Positions 43,280-43,751 of a stretch of 43,751 bases of DNA are shown piece after piece. Below the pieces are notes generated by a model. It saw nothing but the letters and a program-made list of their open reading frames with translations, did not search any database and was not told the DNA's origin. Each line of letters opens with the position of its first letter. Position 1 is the first letter of the stretch. The stretch is taken from positions 1-43,751 of the forward strand of contig CAJYMH010000032.1 in the NCBI GenBank assembly GCA_913776195.1, in the 5' to 3' direction. The position numbers were made by a program, and so were the translations under genes. The DNA comes from an uncultured Caulobacter sp. Its GTDB lineage: Bacteria > Pseudomonadota > Alphaproteobacteria > Caulobacterales > Caulobacteraceae.

Positions 43280-43751
43280 ATATCTCGAACTTATCCGCCC
43301 CCTTCGAAGCCTCCCGTACTCTTTCCCGGTCTTCGTCACACGGAAGGGCGCACGGCCAGCGCCGGCCGTGGCGGGGATGCGGTCGAGCGCGAAGCGCTCC
43401 GCCGGGCGCGTTGCTGATCCTGCGGCCCGCAAGGGCTCGTCATTTGCAGCCTCCGTCTCCATCGGCACGTCCGCCCCTGGTTCGCCAGGCCCAGTTCGGA
43501 CGGTGACAGGACGCCCTGGGATGTCGCGACAGGCGTGGAACCCCGGCGTCCACGCGGTCCGGGACCTCCTCGCTGGAGGAGGCCCGCCTGTCAGGGCCTT
43601 TGCTCGGAGATTTGTAAGTCCTCTCGAGGAGCCCCCAGACACGATCGCGCGGAGCGGAAAGACCTTCGTCGAACCGGCGCCTCCAAACACCCATCGCCTG
43701 ACGCAGGTCAGGCCGCTCCGCCGCCCTTCCAACCTTTCGGGTTCAGGTCCG
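43262..43751. other. Gene-free 490-base region with many perfect stems
   Basis: No convincing reading frame is found on either strand; the long minus-strand frames are arginine-rich shadows. Perfect stems are seen at 43351-43370 (7 bp), 43385-43399 (6), 43425-43436 (4, GCAA loop), 43468-43502 with an inner 43476-43489, 43509-43551 competing with 43533-43555 (7 each), 43565-43582 (7) and 43696-43713 (7, GCAG loop). It may encode a structured RNA. Hallmarks of RNase P RNA, SRP RNA and tmRNA were looked for and not found. Confidence 0.35.

Noticed and set aside
43430..43452. Minus-strand reading AANDEPLRAAG, similar to the start of a tmRNA tag
   Set aside because: No stop codon follows in frame, there is no tRNA-like acceptor end nearby, and the tag of Caulobacter (AANDNF...) differs after four residues.
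43669..43693. Minus-strand GGAGGCGCCGGTTCGACG, similar to a tmRNA 5' end
   Set aside because: The spacing before GGTTCGACG is too short and no matching acceptor-stem partner with CCA is visible.
41489..43732. A 747-codon open frame on the minus strand opposite pyk and EncFtn
   Set aside because: Its translation is dominated by R, G, H and D, as expected for the antisense of a high-GC gene, and it lies over two certain genes.

Overview
The window is high-GC DNA from an alphaproteobacterium, most probably Caulobacteraceae (Caulobacter or Phenylobacterium type). The signs are a FixL-FixJ-FixK oxygen cascade with a membrane-anchored FixL and a cysteine-rich FixT-like receiver, GTG and TTG starts with strong third-position G/C bias, near-matches to CtrA boxes, and small proteins of the caulobacterial kind. 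No rRNA, tRNA, CRISPR array or insertion sequence was seen.

Layout. 1-3500: the 3' end of a polysaccharide-initiating sugar transferase, then an accessory patch with two toxin-antitoxin pairs (VapBC and FitAB type), each antitoxin preceded by a palindromic operator, and a protein with two winged-helix segments between them. 3681-9300: mixed housekeeping and envelope genes: fructose-1,6-bisphosphatase, a DUF481 outer-membrane protein, a periplasmic FKBP isomerase, a PNPOx-like protein and a hybrid histidine kinase, with small membrane ORFs. 9391-17300: small hypotheticals, a GlxA-type regulator, a degenerate EAL protein, a single-domain response regulator and a 1264-residue secreted LamG protein with an operator-like element at its start.

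17375-30221 is the most coherent part, a low-oxygen island. It holds a fixT-like receiver, fixJ, fixL, then divergent fixK, then a cydA-cydB-cydX-hemN-BON operon, divergent cydD-cydC, ompW and a 42-residue membrane protein. FixL would sense O2 through a PAS heme and phosphorylate FixJ. FixJ would switch on fixK, possibly through the palindrome at 20063-20070. FixK would then act at three boxes of the TTGA-N6-(T/G)CAA type: 17860-17873 (fixT feedback), 25892-25905 (cyd genes) and 30025-30038 (ompW and the small membrane protein). The outputs are a high-affinity bd oxidase with its assembly exporter and subunit X, oxygen-independent heme synthesis, and envelope change.

30403-43261: a soluble PAS chemoreceptor, an SNase-fold secreted protein, HtpX, AMP nucleosidase, an XRE regulator, a LuxR-type HTH protein with a C-terminal membrane anchor whose linker region carries a second, out-of-frame coding sequence, pabB-pabC, pyruvate kinase and an encapsulated-ferritin-type protein. 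The last 490 bases have no convincing gene but begin with a strong G-quadruplex motif and hold many perfect stems. All calls come from reading sequence only; no database search was possible.
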